From assembly GCA_024663395.1 (NCBI GenBank), contig JANFAH010000131.1:1-64000 (forward strand): DNA of 64,000 bases. Reading direction: 5' to 3'. Numbering within the stretch: position 1 is the first letter of the stretch; each line of letters opens with the position of its first letter. Source of the DNA: Pisolithus tinctorius. Lineage: Eukaryota > Basidiomycota > Agaricomycetes > Boletales > Pisolithaceae. Made by a program: the position numbers and the translations under genes. Under the pieces are notes generated by a model, which made no database searches, was not told where the DNA came from, and saw only the letters and a list, made by a program, of their open reading frames with translations. Positions 10,701 through 23,985 of this stretch are shown here, one piece after another.

Positions 10701-12150
10701 GCAGGCCTGGCCCCAGTAAGATGTACCCTGTCAAAACATAAAGACAGGCCCATCACTAGTATCATTTAATAGAGTCACAACATATGGATGGGCCCTTCAG
10801 TAATATTATTTATATTGTCACAACATATGGACAGGCCCATCAGTAATCTCATGTATAGCATCATGACATGTGGCCAGGCCCTTCAGTAGTATTATTTATA
10901 TTGTCACAACATATGGGCAGGCCTGGCCCCAGTAAGATGTACCCTGTCAAAACATAAAGACAGGCCCATCACTAATATCATTTAATAGAGTCACAACATA
11001 TGGATGGGCCCTTCAGTGTATTATTTATATTGTCACAGCATATAGATGGGCCCATCCATAGTAAGATGTACCTCTGACAAAACATAAAGACAGGCCCATC
11101 AGTAATCTCATGTATAGCATCACAACATATGGGCAGGCCTGGCCCCAGTAAGATGTACCCTGTCAAAACATAAAGATGGGCCCATCACTAGTATCATTTA
11201 ATAGAGTCACAACATATGGATGGGCCCTTCAGTAATATTATTTATATTGTCACAACATATGGACAGGCCCATCAGTAATCTCATGTATAGCATCATGACA
11301 TGTGGCCAGGCCCTTCAGTAGTATTATTTATATTGTCACAACATATGGGCAGGCCTGGCCCCAGTAAGATGTACCCTGTCAAAACATAAAGATGGGCCCA
11401 TCACTAGTATCATTTAATAGAGTCACAACATATGGACAGGCCCTTCAGTAATATTATTTATATTGTCACATCATATGGATGGGCCCATCACTAGTATCAT
11501 TTAATAGAGTCACAACATATGGATGGGCCCTTCAGTAATATTATTTATATTGTCACAACATATGGGTGGGCCCAGCCCCAGTAAGATGTACCCTGTCAAA
11601 ACATAAAGATGGGCCCATCAGTAATGTTTAATAGCATCACAACATAAGGATGGGCCCTTTGGTAGTATTGTTTATATTGTCACAACATATGGATGGGCCC
11701 ATCAGTAATATCATCTAATAGTGTCACAACATAAGGACAGGCCCTTCAGTAGTATCATGTATATCATCACAACAAATGGATGGGCCCATCTAGCAAGATG
11801 CACCCCTGTTGCAACATAAGGATGAGTCTGCATATGGTATTCTTAGGCAGCAGAAAGGGAGATCCAAGCTATCTACATAAGGATGGTCCATGTAAGGCAT
11901 TCTCAGGCAGCAGAAAGGGAGATCAAAGGGATCTACATAAGGACAGGCCCATCCATGGTATTCTCAGGCAGCAGATAAGGGAAAACAAAAACCAGTGTTA
12001 CAACATAAGACAGGCTGATCTGTCCATTGCAGGATTACAAACCCTTGGCACTGCATAAGATGGGCCAATCCATCATATCATAGATAGCTCACCACAAATG
12101 GATGGGCCTATCCATAATTGGGTTATCCCCCTGTCACAATATAAGACAGG
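10701..12150. repeat. Minisatellite array, right part
   Basis: Continues the array of 1-997 in the same phase. Units are regular to about 11810 and then degenerate, with a run of three longer units carrying GGTATTCTCAGGCAGCAGA (about 11830-11970), before fading near 12150. TG/CA alternation at former CG sites is the same as in the left part. Confidence 0.9.
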
Positions 12151-13137
12151 CCCAGGAAGACAAGAAATGAAGAAAGTGGAACCTCTCACACTATCTAGTA
12201 TCTGAATTTCCCACTATAAATTGTGTTTCCCATTGGATGATTTGCCTATTCAGTTGGAATCTCAGGTGCTGGTCTATGTAGCTGCAAGCCAGGACTCTGC
12301 CATTGGAGCAGACAGGAAACACACAAAACAAATGACAATGCTATTCCAGAACAACACATAATATTTTTATTTGAGTCTCTGCTTCATATATTCGTTCAGG
12401 ATTATGGACTTGTATCAGTATTGCCATCATGCTGTGGGAATCATTCATAGGCAAGATAAAAAATGTGACATCCACATATCTCATTGTCCACCTTTAACCT
12501 CTGACTCTTCCACTCTCCAATCACCATCACCACTCTCACCATCAAATCACTCCATCATCTCATCATCAGAAACATGTCATCATCATTGTCTCACAAGGTC
12601 TTCAAGAAATTGCCTGAGCTCGATGCTGTGGCCAACTGCATACTTAAATTTACTTCAAGGATATCACAGAAAGCAGCAAGCTGGGAAAGGTGGACAAGAT
12701 TGTGAAGTGGAGAGGTGCCATCAAGGCAATAAATGATAAACTAGTGTGTCATAGCCTCATCACACTTTTTCACTAACTGATGTATTCAGGACACTGTACA
12801 TGACCTCATCACTAGGACAGATGAGATTCCAATGACCCTCATCAGCATCAACATGTTTTTAAAGTGGCATGAAGACCTTGGCTCAATTGAGCACCTGTGG
12901 CCTGAGTGGAAGACTGCCCTATCCCCTTCCAAAACTGATGTCACCATGTCCAATGGTCCTTGGCTTCCCCATCTGTATCACAGCCAGCTGCCAATGGGTA
13001 GATAACAATACTGTACACAAGCTCACAAAGCTCACTGCCTCCTTGTTATAAGTATCCTGGTTTCTTGCTGACAGTTGCAGAAGCCCCACAAAGACAGCCC
13101 TGTCCAGACCTGTCCCCACCTCTTGTTTTGATTGCCC
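12151..13137. other. Possible host gap, no gene recognised
   Basis: Unique-looking sequence with only short frames (for example 12371-12736), none with a domain I know. It ends with ATTCC, the duplicated target of the following solo LTR. Confidence 0.4.
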
Positions 13138-13142
13138 ATTCC

Positions 13143-14046
13143 TGTCATATCCATGACTCTCGGACTCGGACTCAGCCCAGTCCGGACCCCTAGCCCCTAT
13201 CTCCGGTCAAGTCCGGTCCTAGTCCAGCCTAGAAAACCCAATCCTGGCCCTAGATAACTCAACTCCAGCCTGCATAACTCAAGTCCGGTGTTTTACCCCT
13301 ATCTCCGGTCTGTTTCGGCCTCCTGGCCTCACACTGCTCCACCCCGGTCCTCCTAGGTCCATGTCTGGGTCACCCGGACATAACTCCAGTCTGTTTCCCT
13401 TTGTTTGTACTATATTTAGTCTAGCCCGTTCATCTGGCTTTTGCTTACTGTACAAATCCTGTGTCTGACCCCGGTATGCCGGTCACCCGGACTTTAGCTA
13501 TTAGTCTCTGCACAGCCTCTGTGGCTGTCCTCACTCTTGCCAATCATCTTGCTAATAGCTTATTCACAAGTCCGGCTTCATGTTCTTTACTCCGGACCGG
13601 CCTCATGTATTTAACCCCTGTACATACTTCGTAGTACCCTCAGTCAGAATATCAACTTAGTATTGCCCTCAACTCCGTGTTACCCCTCGAGACTACTCTA
13701 TAGCTAAGGCCGAGCCTTAAGCTATCCCTGACCCCTGTCCCAGACCTCTCCCCGGCTTGCATAAGGGTACAGCACATAAGCTGAGACCAAGGGAGGTAGA
13801 TCCAACCCCGGACCGGCTTCCCCCTGTGCGCACTCCAACACCGGTCGGTTTCCCACGCTACCGGTCTTATTCCCGCGCTCCCGGCCTTAAGTCCGGTCCT
13901 CCGGACTTAGCCCCTGACCTCCGGCCTTAACTCCGGTCCAACCAGACTTGGCCCCTGTCTCCCAGCCTTGATTCTGGCCACTCGGACGTGGCCCCTGTCA
14001 CCCAGTCTTGAAGCCCGGTCACCCGAGGGTAAACCCGTACTTCACA
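13143..14046 (+). repeat. Solo LTR of the CCGG-rich family
   Basis: 904 bp, starting TGTCATATCCATGACT and ending CCCGTACTTCACA. ATTCC stands directly before (13138-13142) and after (14047-14051), a clean 5-bp target duplication. It matches the LTRs at 38832-39735 and 44680-45581 throughout. It includes TGTATTTAACCCC (TATA-like) followed by AATATCAACTTAGT. No internal region remains. Confidence 0.92.
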
Positions 14047-14051
14047 ATTCC

Positions 14052-14354
14052 TCACCATCAAGGCTGTGCAGAGATTTGGGTGTTCCTTCAGCAAACCATT
14101 CCTCAAACAAGATGTCCATTGTCGACCAGCTCAAGGGATGTGATCGTGCTGCCCTGTCATGCTTGATGAACATGTTAGTCATCCTACTGCACCCCTCAGC
14201 ACTAGTGCTAACTTGACCTCCTGGCATTCATCAGGAAATCCAAAAAATACTAATTCTACTATTGAGATACTATTTACAACTCTGTCCAACTATTCTCACT
14301 TTTCTGACTCATCACACTATTTATTAAAGTCAAAAAGTCAAAAAAGTTACAAGG
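14052..14354. other. Host gap before the KDZ element
   Basis: About 300 bp of sequence with no recognisable gene, ending AAGTTACAAGG just before the 8-bp duplicated target of the KDZ element. Confidence 0.4.
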
Positions 14355-14362
14355 GTGCATGG

Positions 14363-14595
14363 CACTTCAGGTAACCAATTTTCATAAGCATTTAGGCTGA
14401 AGTTTTTCTACAAATCATCCAAGCTAAAAGCCACTCAGACCAGGTCATCCCAGGGACATCTGGCCATGTCCCAGGGCTATTTGCAGTGTGCAGGAGCTGG
14501 GATGTCCCATAATCCCAGCCCTTTGGTAATATATTTTGGGCTGTCCCATGGCTGCCTTAGGTGTCAGGGGTCCTCAACTGCAAAAGTGCAGCTCA
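14363..14595 (+). repeat. Left terminal inverted repeat of KDZ element
   Basis: 233 bp, matching the complement of 35684-35916 except CAACTG versus CAGCTG near the inner end. It contains GGGACATCTGGCCATGTCCC and GGGATGTCCC, relatives of the palindromic core of the subterminal arrays. Confidence 0.95.
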
Positions 14596-15045
14596 CACCC
14601 ACATTGGAATGTCAGCTTTCAATCACAAACACATTGCTGTTATGATCATCATCCAGACAATGAGCATACCTATCAAACTGGGGGGATGGATGAAAACATT
14701 ACCCTCCCAAAAAACACTTATTATACATATTAAGTGATATATGAAGACTACTGGGCAATGAGTGTGTTTGTGTGATGCCATCTGCAGAATTGTACAATGT
14801 GGATGAAGGTGAACCTGTCAATTACTAAAGGCTAATGGATTCAGAATCCCCCCAATAGTACTGTAAGTTTGTGTTTGTTACAACAGTCACTCCTCACTAA
14901 GATCAGTACTTTTGTTTCCAACTTACAGTTGAGGTACATACATACATAGTATCAAAATGATGCTCTTGTGGGGGATGAGCATGTGAGTGCCCCACTGGCA
15001 TAGGATGCTATATGATCTGATTGGCATGGGGCCCCATGCCCAGGA
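14596..15045. other. Spacer between inverted repeat and left array
   Basis: 450 bp of unique sequence with no gene, not matched by the corresponding spacer on the right side. Confidence 0.6.
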
Positions 15046-16965
15046 CAGTGGGATGCCCCTTGATAGCTTTGGAGGCCACTGTGGGACATCCCACCCCCCC
15101 CCCCTTCCATGGGCCAGTGGGATGTCCCATGATAGCTTCAGAGGCTATGGTGGGACATCCCATCCCCCTTCCATAGGCCATTGGGATGTCCCATGGTAGC
15201 TTTGGAAGCTACTGTGGGACATCCCACCCCCCTTCCAGAGGTCAGTGGGATGTCCCATGATAGCTTCAGAGGCTACTATGGGACATCCCATCCCTCTTCC
15301 ATAGGCCAATGGGATGTCCCATGGTAGCTTTGGAAGCTACTGTGGGATGTCCCACCCCCCCTTCCAGAGGTCAGTGGGATGTCCCATGATAGCTTCAGAG
15401 GCTACTGTGGGACATCCCATCCCCCTTCCATAGGTCAGTGGGATGTCCCATGATAGCTTCAGAGGCTATGGTGGGACATCCCATCCCCCTTCCATAGGCC
15501 ATTGGGATGTCCCATGGTAGCTTTGGAAGCTACTGTGGGACATCCCACCCCCCTTCCAGAGGTCAGTGGGATGTCCCATGATAGCTTCAGAGGCTACTAT
15601 GGGACATCCCATCCCTCTTCCATAGGCCAATGGGATATCCCATGGTAGCTTTGGAAGCTACTGTGGGATGTCCCACCCCCCCTTCCAGAGGTCAGTGGGA
15701 TGTCCCATGATAGCTTCAGAGGCTACTGTGGGACATCCCATCCCCCTTCCATAGGTCAGTGGGATGTCGAATGATAGCTTCAGAGGCTATGGTGGGACAT
15801 CCCATCCCCCTTCCATAGGCCATTGGGATGTCCCATGGTAGCTTTGGAAGCTACTGTGGGACATCCCACCCCCCTTCCAGAGGTCAGTGGGATGTCCCAT
15901 GATAGCTTCAGAGGCTACTATGGGACATCCCATCCCTCTTCCATAGGCCAATGGGATGTCCCATGGTAGCTTTGGAAGCTACTGTGGGATGTCCCACCCC
16001 CCCTTCCAGAGGTCAGTGGGATGTCCCATGATAGCTTCAGAGGCTACTGTGGGACATCCCATCCCCCTTCCATAGGTCAGTGGGATGTCCCATGATAGCT
16101 TCAGAGGCTATGGTGGGACATCCCATCCCCCTTCCATAGGCCATTGGGATGTCCCATGGTAGCTTTGGAAGCTACTGTGGGACATCCCACCCCCCCCTTC
16201 CAGAGGTCAGTGGGATGTCCCATGATAGCTTCAGAGGCTACTGTGGGACATCCCATCCCCCTTCCATAGGCCAATGGGATGTCCCATGGTAGCTTTGGAA
16301 GCTACTGTGGGATGTCCCACCCCCCCTTCCAGAGGCCAGTGGGATGTCCCATGATAGCTCCAGAGGCTACTGTGGGACATCCCACCCCTCCTTCCATAGG
16401 TCAATGGGATGTCCCATGGTAGGTTTGGAAGCTACTGTGGGACATCCCACCCCCCCTTCCAGAGGCCAGTGTGATGTCCCATGATAGCTTCAGAGGCTAC
16501 TGTGGGACATCCCACCCCCCCTTCCATAGGCCAATGGGATGTCCCATGGTAGCTTTGGAAGCTACTGTGGGACATCCCATCCCCCCTTCCAGAGGTCAAT
16601 GGGATGTCCCATGATAGCTTCAGAGGCTACTGTGGGACATCCCATCCCCCTTTCATAGGCCATTGGGATGTCCCATGGTAGCTTTGGAAGCTACTGTGGG
16701 ACATCCCATCCCCCCTTTCATAGGCCAATGGGATGCCCCATGATAGCTTTGGAAGCTACTGTGGGACATCCCATTCCCCCTTCCAGAGGTCAATGGGATG
16801 TCCCATGATAGCTTTGGAAGCTACTGTGGGATGTTCCACCCCCCCCCCTTCCAGTGGCCAGTGGGATGTCCAATGATAGCTTCAGAGGCCACTGTGGGAC
16901 ATCCCACCCCCTTTCTTGAGGCCAGTAGCATCTTTCATCATAGCTTTGGAGGTTACTGGGGGCCA
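15046..16965 (+). repeat. Left subterminal hairpin array of KDZ element
   Basis: Roughly 30 tandem units of about 62 bp. Each unit holds GGGATGTCCC, about 9 bases ending in AGCTT, a 3-4 base loop, the complementary arm, and GGGACATCCC, so each can fold into a hairpin with about 20-bp arms. A spacer such as CCCCCTTCCAGAGGTCAGT follows. The two arms differ mainly at TG/CA positions (ATGG versus ACAG). Two unit types alternate, with TTTGG and TCAGAGG in the turn. No coding function is likely; subterminal repeats of this kind are candidate transposase-binding sites (inference). Confidence 0.93.
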
Positions 16966-17062
16966 TCCCCCCAATTCTGCACACTCCTGGTATATTAAAA
17001 TATTTCAGATGCCATGGGCACTCATCTAATGAATTTTTCAGAGACATACAAGACTAGCTTCA

Positions 17063-20000
17063 CTATCTACGTGGTCTTTTACTTGGAGATGATGGGGGAT
17101 CCATATCCAATACATCTAATTCCCAGTCATCTGCCCATGAGAACTCTGTCAATGACATCTCACTGAACTGTTGGTGATATTCATCTGCAAGAGCAAATTC
17201 CTCAGCAACACACAGCAAGTCATCATCAAGCATTTCATCATCCCCATCATCATTCTCAGATTCCAAGTCCTCCCATCCCACCTCTTCATTTCTGTCCATG
17301 TCCATGGTGAGTGGTGCACAATCCATATTCCTCCATTCTTCAACCCTTGCCTCCCAGCTCTCATCAGCACCTCCTGGAAAGTCCCTCATTTTTTCCTGCC
17401 ACAAGAGACTCAGACTTGCTAGTGCTGAAGCCCTGTGGTCCAGTTCATATGCAAGATCTGCACCTGATTTTCATTCAATTATCTTAATATATTCAATGAC
17501 ACAACAGCTCTCTTACCTGCATCCACTCTGCATTTCTCCAGCCGTCTCCATTCCTCTGAGTGCCATTCCATCAAGGTTTTTCTTTCATACAGGAGCCTCC
17601 TTTCCTCCTCCTCACACCTCTTCAGCTCAAGGAGTGACCTGATCCCCAAGCGCACCCTTTCATCAGCTAACCAAGCTGGTGGCAATCCCACAGAATCATC
17701 CTCAAGACCAATATCCTGCCAGATATCATCATCCACATCTAGTTTGAACAAGCCATCCCTTTGGATCAGTATAGGTGCTATGGCCCCTTGAGGGGCTTTC
17801 CCCTGGCGGATGAGAGCTACCAACTGCAAACACAAATTATTGTAGGAGGTAGAAAGCTTGACAATTCCTGGTTCTCGTCGCCGGACAGATCCTTCCACAT
17901 GGATTTGAAGTTTTTTTTCTTCAAAGCAGTCAACCACAAGAGGCAAATGCTTGAGAGCACCACTTACCACTAACTGTCTGTCAGTAAGACCGTTCTAGTC
18001 TCTCTAATTCAAACTTTCGTTGACACAGACGGTCTCGGATACGCTTCTTGATTGCCAATGCATGCATACGCAGCTGAATGCTTTGAATTCAATCAACTTA
18101 TAAATCTAGAAGAGGAAGAACCACCAGCCTGAAGAAAGGAACTATTCTGGAGCCTGGAAAGCTCTGCAAGCCCATCTATTCCAAGGCTTGCCCTCTGTCT
18201 TTGTGAAGCTTGCTTGAAATGTATAATCTTTTTGTGACACTCTGCTAACTGTATATTTAAATTTGTCATATCAGCCCCTCCTCAGAGAAGACCCTTCTCC
18301 AGTTCATCTAGTCTAGCTTCATAAGTTTCCAGTGATTTCTGAGTTGCCATCATTTGCATTATAAAATTTTCTGTGGCTTTTGCAGAGTGCCCTTAAATTA
18401 CTGTCAGCTCACAGCAAGAGGAATCACTTATACAGGAGGCTTACGAGATGCTGGCTTGGTTTGTACTGAAACCTGAGCCTCCCATTCAGCTTGAAGTGTC
18501 TGAATATTGATTCCAGATTTTCTTAGACCCTTTTTTGCAGAAGTCTTTTTTTCTTGACAGTGGTTCCAGCGCCGCAAAAGCCACTGGCCAACACCAGTAA
18601 GACTCTTCATGTCAAGATAGCGCACCTGGGAGTCAATAACAAAGAGGCGTTGATGATACTGAATAAAATATTAGCCTGCATTTTGTGACACAACTAATTG
18701 CATACCCCAGAAACTCGCAGAGATGGTATTAGTGGCTTAATTGAACTCCAAAATCGCTCACAACCCTCTCCATCAGAAAGCCCAAACCCTTCTCGTTTCC
18801 GAGGGTGATAGATGAGCTGGCAAGCCCATTGATGACCAAAGGCATGAAAGACTGATATAGCAAAAGAAATTCGGGGTAGAAATGGCCCAAGGTAGCCCCA
18901 CTTTCTGCAGCTCTGTTCAAGCTGACAGCCTATGTCATATAACAGCCCAATGTGAAAATCATCAGGGAGGTGACTGAATAATGATTTGATGAGGGCAAGT
19001 GCATAGTGTTGCTTCTCCCCTGCTGAAGTCATGTTGGCAAGGTGAATAACACAATCATGACGACAGAGTAGGGCCATAACTCCAGTATCTGAAAAGAATT
19101 GGGTACTTGCCTATACCACCATCAGAATATTGCAGACAGGTTAAATGACTAAGCTCACTTTCTGACGTCTCTCATCAGCTGCAGTGAAGGATTCATTACA
19201 ACCCTTGAGGACTGATGGTGGTATCCTCATACCCTGCTCAAACCTATCCTCATCTCCACAATTCTTCTTAGAAGACTGACCACTCCTCTTTTGCATTGAT
19301 GCCTTTGTCCTTCTCAAACCTTCAACCTCACATTCCATAGTATCAATGTCTTCTTGTGACAGAAAAACTGAACCTGTAGGGTTTACTGGGTCATCCTGTT
19401 GACTTCTTCTACGTTTCTGGGTAAAGCAAGCATCAATGCAAACAATTGCATCAGGATCAGAGGAGCTAGGACCCAAGACTATTTAGTAACATAGGATTAT
19501 GTATATGCACCAAGAAACATACCTATTATTATTTTTCCAGTTGCGACTACCAAAGCATAATGGACAACGCTTTCGTAGGTATTCTGAAGGCCATGTCCTT
19601 GAGCTTGAGACATCTGGAGGGTGGTGAGAGGATGATGGAACTGCAGGGAGGATGTCTGCTGGTGGGGTTGCAGCACTTTCCAAGTGTTGTTGAACATATT
19701 CATCAACTGAGATTTCCAGGATGCAATACCAGTGGTATGCATTACTAAACCTTCGACGTATACCTTCCTGTAAGTATCATTAGCAAACATCATTAATAGA
19801 TATGGATGGAAATAGTTAAAGGCATGCATTGACTTGATAAACACAACACAAGATCAGATCTACAGACATGTGCACATTCATACAACCACAGTGCAATCAT
19901 TCATTAGACACAAACAACAAAGTCCCAATAGGTTTAGACATACACAAAACCATAGTCTCATAATCACAACATAAACGAAAACAGTGGATACAGATAATAT

Positions 20001-20911
20001 AATCAATGGGACAGAATTCAGACACAAACCTTTGTGTCTACCTTGTAGCCCATGCTAGCAAGATGTGCTTCAAGGGACTCGCACCATGCAGAAATGTTTG
20101 GGGGCATGCACATAAAGACCTGCCTGACCAGACTCAGAAGCTGTAAACTGACAGCAAGGGTTGGCCCCAGTGGTGCAGATGGAAAGTACCCCATCTGCAG
20201 GAGCTGAAGTGCTGCCGGCGCACATGGACAGACGGCGAGATCAACCACTTGCAAACCTGGCACAAGCCATATGTCTAAGTAGAGAGGAAAAACATGCAAT
20301 AAAATCTTACCATTGAAACTAACACAGAGAACCTTCAATCGTCGAGAGACGCAACTACACTCTGGGCGCTCATAGTCAACGCGGTGCCGGAAGTTTCTAG
20401 AGAGCCGTCGATATGCAAGATAGGGCTCGATAAGTGAGGGGATGGTTTCAGACGACCACCGCTGCCACTGTCTCATTTTCTTGTGAGCATTGCGGGACGG
20501 CGAGGATGGCGGGGCAAAAAAGTCATCGTGACTGACATGTAGCCCCTCCGTTAGACAATCCAAATGGGCAGGGGCGAGCTCGTCCTCAGATGGGAGGCAA
20601 GCTCCCGTGAGGGGAGGGGAGTTCGTAGCAGAAGCAGTGTGGGGGGCTGAAGTCCCCTGAGGCGGCTGCGTGAAACTGCGACGCCCAGGCAAAGTGACCA
20701 GACGTTCAATGGGAAGGTAAAAATTGGCTGTGCCCGGCGCGCGGCGCGGCGGCTCAACCCGGTCATGGTCAACAAGTACTGCTTGACCTCCAGGGGAATG
20801 CAAGTCGGAGACTGGTACGGGAGGAGGATGACTCCCAGAGGAACGCGAGTCGGAGGTCACGGGAATCGAGGAACGGTGATTCAAAAACTTCCTTGGGCGA
20901 CGAAATGACAT
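17063..20911 (-). pseudogene. KDZ transposase with CxC-type N-terminus
   Basis: Minus-strand exons I can place: 20911-20311, 20256-20030, 19767-19523, 19465-19159, 19110-18706, 18658-18434, then about 18400-18060, 18060-17968, 17918-17517 and 17457-17063. The first two give a serine/proline-rich head and the cysteine cluster (ECSCVSRRLKVLCVSF, then VCPCAPAALQLLQ, PNISAWCESLE). The core has VCIDACFTQKRR, MALLCRHD, LLYDIGCQLEQS, ISVFHAFGHQWACQLIYHP and GFGLSDGEGCERFWS, supplying candidate D, D and E catalytic residues. The C-terminal part has RLDELEKGLL, LDVDDDIWQDIGL and an acidic tail. TGA codons at 18284-18282 and 17983-17981 fall inside conserved segments where CGA is expected, so this copy is probably inactive unless splicing avoids them. 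Confidence 0.9.
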
Positions 20912-21138
20912 CTGGAATGTTGATCAGTTCTCTAGCCAGGGAGAGACGACAATCCAGCAACACCAAGTTGGAGGACTGTGACCAGAACACCTAATTCTAG
21001 TCCGCTGGTCGTCAACACCAAGTCACCACGAGCACGTCCGGTAGCTGGCAGTGATAGATGAAAGCTGACCTTTTGATACACGATAGGCGAGAACAATGAC
21101 ACAGACGAGGGGTGAAATGGATGCAGATTTTACGGTAA

Positions 21139-23463
21139 CTACAAGTACATAGCCACGTAATTATGCTTGTGGGGACGGGGGGGAAGTGCGGACGACGATG
21201 CAGATGATAATGCGGATGATGATGGGATTAAGCAGTTATCGCCCAAGCCGTAAATACTGCGAGGATTTTTCGGAATAAGACGGAGGACGATAGGCAAACG
21301 ACCGAAGTTATCGAAGAATGACTGCACGTAAAATAACACAAGCCGTTTTTCCACTGCCCAAACACGCGCCGGTGAGGCTGACGATGGAAGTGAGGTTCCC
21401 AAATCCGGCAGAAACCCTGGCCACGAAGCGAGCAGCATCCGGAACCTCTCGACATATTCCAGCTTCGTTTGGGGTTCTAGTGAGGCCAGACCTTGATCCT
21501 TAACCGGGAAGGGTTCGGCGACCATGGTAAGCTCCGAATCTCCCGGGAAGATCTGCATAAAAATTTAGTAAATGGATTCTTTTGAGGTGCAAGGCAAAAA
21601 CTTACCTGACGGACTTGGTCCAGCCGCTCAGATTCCACATTCGACCAGAGGGCGGGCACCAGCAGACGGTCCAAGGCAACCAGCTCGAAGCGGAAATTAT
21701 GCTCGTACAGGTCCCAGAGAATCTTGCCCCTTTGTTGCCGAGTCGATGGTAGCGAGGTCTGCGAGACCAATTGTAATGTCGCGGAACTGCACATGACTCG
21801 GTACATCATGCTGAACCTTCACGAACTCCGGACCAAAGATATCAGCAGCTTCACGTATTTGGTTCCCAGAAAACTGATCGAAAATGCAGTCGGGAATCGT
21901 GTTAAGATAATCGCGCCACAACGGGGAATGACGGGGGACGCATCCGAAGCAGCAAGTCGCGTGATCCAACCTGCTCGGGCCACCAACCAATTCCGGAGGT
22001 ACCTCTGCCTCTGCTCCGAGGACTCGCCTCTCATAAATAGCGCGGGGTGAGGGAAAAAATACGCGATTTTGGGCACACTGGCATGAATTCTCTTGGGGTC
22101 CTTTGTTGACGTCAGTAAGCGCAGTGTGCCACGAGTAAATGTGAGCGGGGAAGGCAGGATCATCAAAATCCTGCGGCAAGTCGATGTTCGGAGCGGTGGA
22201 AGTCTTGGCCTTCTTCGAACCTGCAGAATTATCTGAGCAGATAGTTGTAAGCGTAAAGATCTCGATCAGTAATGAAACACCCACAAGGGACCGCTGCGAT
22301 GTTTAGCCCTATCCGTTCTGACAACTCCCGAGGCAGAGCCGGGCGTGCTGGAACTCGCGGTATTCAAGGCCATTGAGCCGGAGGTTGTGGGAGTCCGACG
22401 CCGCGGGACTTGGTTCTGGCCAGGGCGCCGCAAATTGCTCAAGGCCCACTACTGGAGCTTCGCGGGTGTGGACATGCATAGGATCGCCAGGGTAATACCA
22501 CCTAGCGTTCCACTGAGCATTTGGCCGACCTCGAATTCATCTGGGTAGTGATAATGCCTTCCGGGCGTGTAATGTCGACCTCGCGATGTATCTTCATATC
22601 CTTTGGCACTAACTCCGGCTTCCAGACTAGCCATACGGGGGATGCGTGCTTCAAAAAGTCGCTCGCAGACATCAGGATCCGTGGTAAATGCACCCATCCA
22701 ACGCTGTTTTGCATTAAAAAATGGGCCAGAAGGGGGGGGTAATTTTTATCTCAAGGGAGTCTACCATAGCGTAAATATCCAGACAAAGACGTTGGAAGAG
22801 CGCAACTAGGACCACCGTATCACGGAAGGTGAATGGGAGTTGCTATGGAATTGTCAACTATTGAAATATCAGACAACGAGATATCATACCTTCAGACGCA
22901 TGAGAGACCTTCGACATTGCCTAATCCATATGTGCACCCGGAGAGGTCCCTCGTCGTCAGGGTTCTTTGGTGGCCAGTTCTTCGCCCGTTCTTCTAGTCA
23001 TTTATACAAGATCTCTAGATGCTTCCACTTGTCCGGATGAACCCTACCAACCCTGAACGCCGATCCTCTCTCCAAGGCGAAGTCTTCCGGCACATTCCTG
23101 ATGTTCCACCACATCCAAGACCACGTCGGGTCGTCCCGATAGACTGCATGTCGAGGGATACATCCGCCCACATATAACGCTCGGCATATAGTTGAGGCCA
23201 CTGGAAACAGTCGATGTGGCCGAATCGGCCGTCGCGCAGAGCATGATTGTCTTCCCCTCGAAGAGAAACGGTTCGGGAACGAAGTCGGCATTAGGAGAGG
23301 TGATCCAGTGGTCGTTATATTTCGCGAGAATGCGTGCGTCGAAGGCACCATAATTCCCTGAAAGAGAATGCATTGGTTATGAGCCACATTAGGTTAAATA
23401 ATAGAGCGCACCATCGCCCGGTTGGGTTGCTGCTATGACCTGTTGAGCGCGTTCTTGAGGCAT
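21139..23463 (-). pseudogene. KDZ-adjacent conserved gene, frame broken
   Basis: A second minus-strand gene, upstream of the transposase and in the same direction. A plausible start is ATG at 23463 (MPQERAQQ), with an intron ending in CTCTTTCAG before GNYGAFDARIL. Segments that read as real protein: HIDCFQWPQLYAERYMW, MGAFTTDPDVCERLF, VWLVWKPELVP, YFFPHPALFM, RQRYLRNWLVARAGW, WRDYLNTIPDCIF, LYEHNFRFELVALDRLL and VLFYVQSFFDNFGRLP, ending at 21139. I recall similar proteins of unknown function beside KDZ transposases in Agaricomycetes, but cannot name a domain. Several joins need one-base shifts at runs of C (for example near 22640 and 21945), so it is a pseudogene or the assembly has homopolymer errors. 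Confidence 0.6.
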
Positions 23464-23900
23464 ATCGATCCTATAAATGAAATAAGAACTGAAATATGTA
23501 GCGTCTTAGTACGGATTCCACCACAGGGTCAATAAAAACGTACCCAGGAGATAAGAGGCATTCGAAGGGGGGAGGAGTTAAATAAAGCAATACGGCTATA
23601 GTAGAATTGTTGAAGCGCCCTGGCACCGAGTCGGAGTACCAGCCCACGACATGGAGTCACATCATCCAACGTTCCTCCACAACACTAGCGTTGCTGATAT
23701 CTGTGAGACCGTCAAGGGGGAGATAAATGAGAAAAAAAGTGGATCACGCACCTACACGGTATATAGAACCTTGCACCCGGAAGATTTCATGCACAGATGC
23801 CAGGCACACAGTCTTCAATGCCCGAGTTGCGCTATGCAAGGTAGCGCCTCCACGAAATGGAGTCTCGTCCGCAACTGGTACCACGAGCACGCCAAGTTTA

Positions 23901-23985
23901 CTGAGATAGGCACCAAACCTATCTCAGCGCTCGAAGGGCACCAAACCCTTCGAATCCTGGCGGAGGAACGCGCCAAACGTTCCTC
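23901..23985. other. Three consecutive stem-loops, loop CACCAAA
   Basis: 23901-23927: CTGAGATAGG, loop CACCAAA, CCTATCTCAG (10-bp perfect stem). 23931-23953: TCGAAGGG, CACCAAA, CCCTTCGA (8 bp). 23963-23985: GAGGAACG, CGCCAAA, CGTTCCTC (8 bp). The stems differ completely while the 7-base loop is almost constant. On the other strand the loop reads TTTGGTG, matching the clusters at 24467 and 25442. Confidence 0.85.

Noticed and set aside
12371..12736. 121-codon plus-strand frame as a host gene
   Set aside because: Low-complexity serine/histidine-rich peptide with no recognisable domain or splice pattern.
15046..16965. CRISPR-like regular array of palindromic repeats
   Set aside because: Spacers are not unique but two or three recurring types, the unit is a satellite mirrored at the other end of a transposon, and the genome is eukaryotic.
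20275..20310. 36-nt intron in the KDZ transposase
   Set aside because: Too short, and the longer 54-nt choice (20310-20257) restores the conserved join SFNG-LQVVDLAVCPC.
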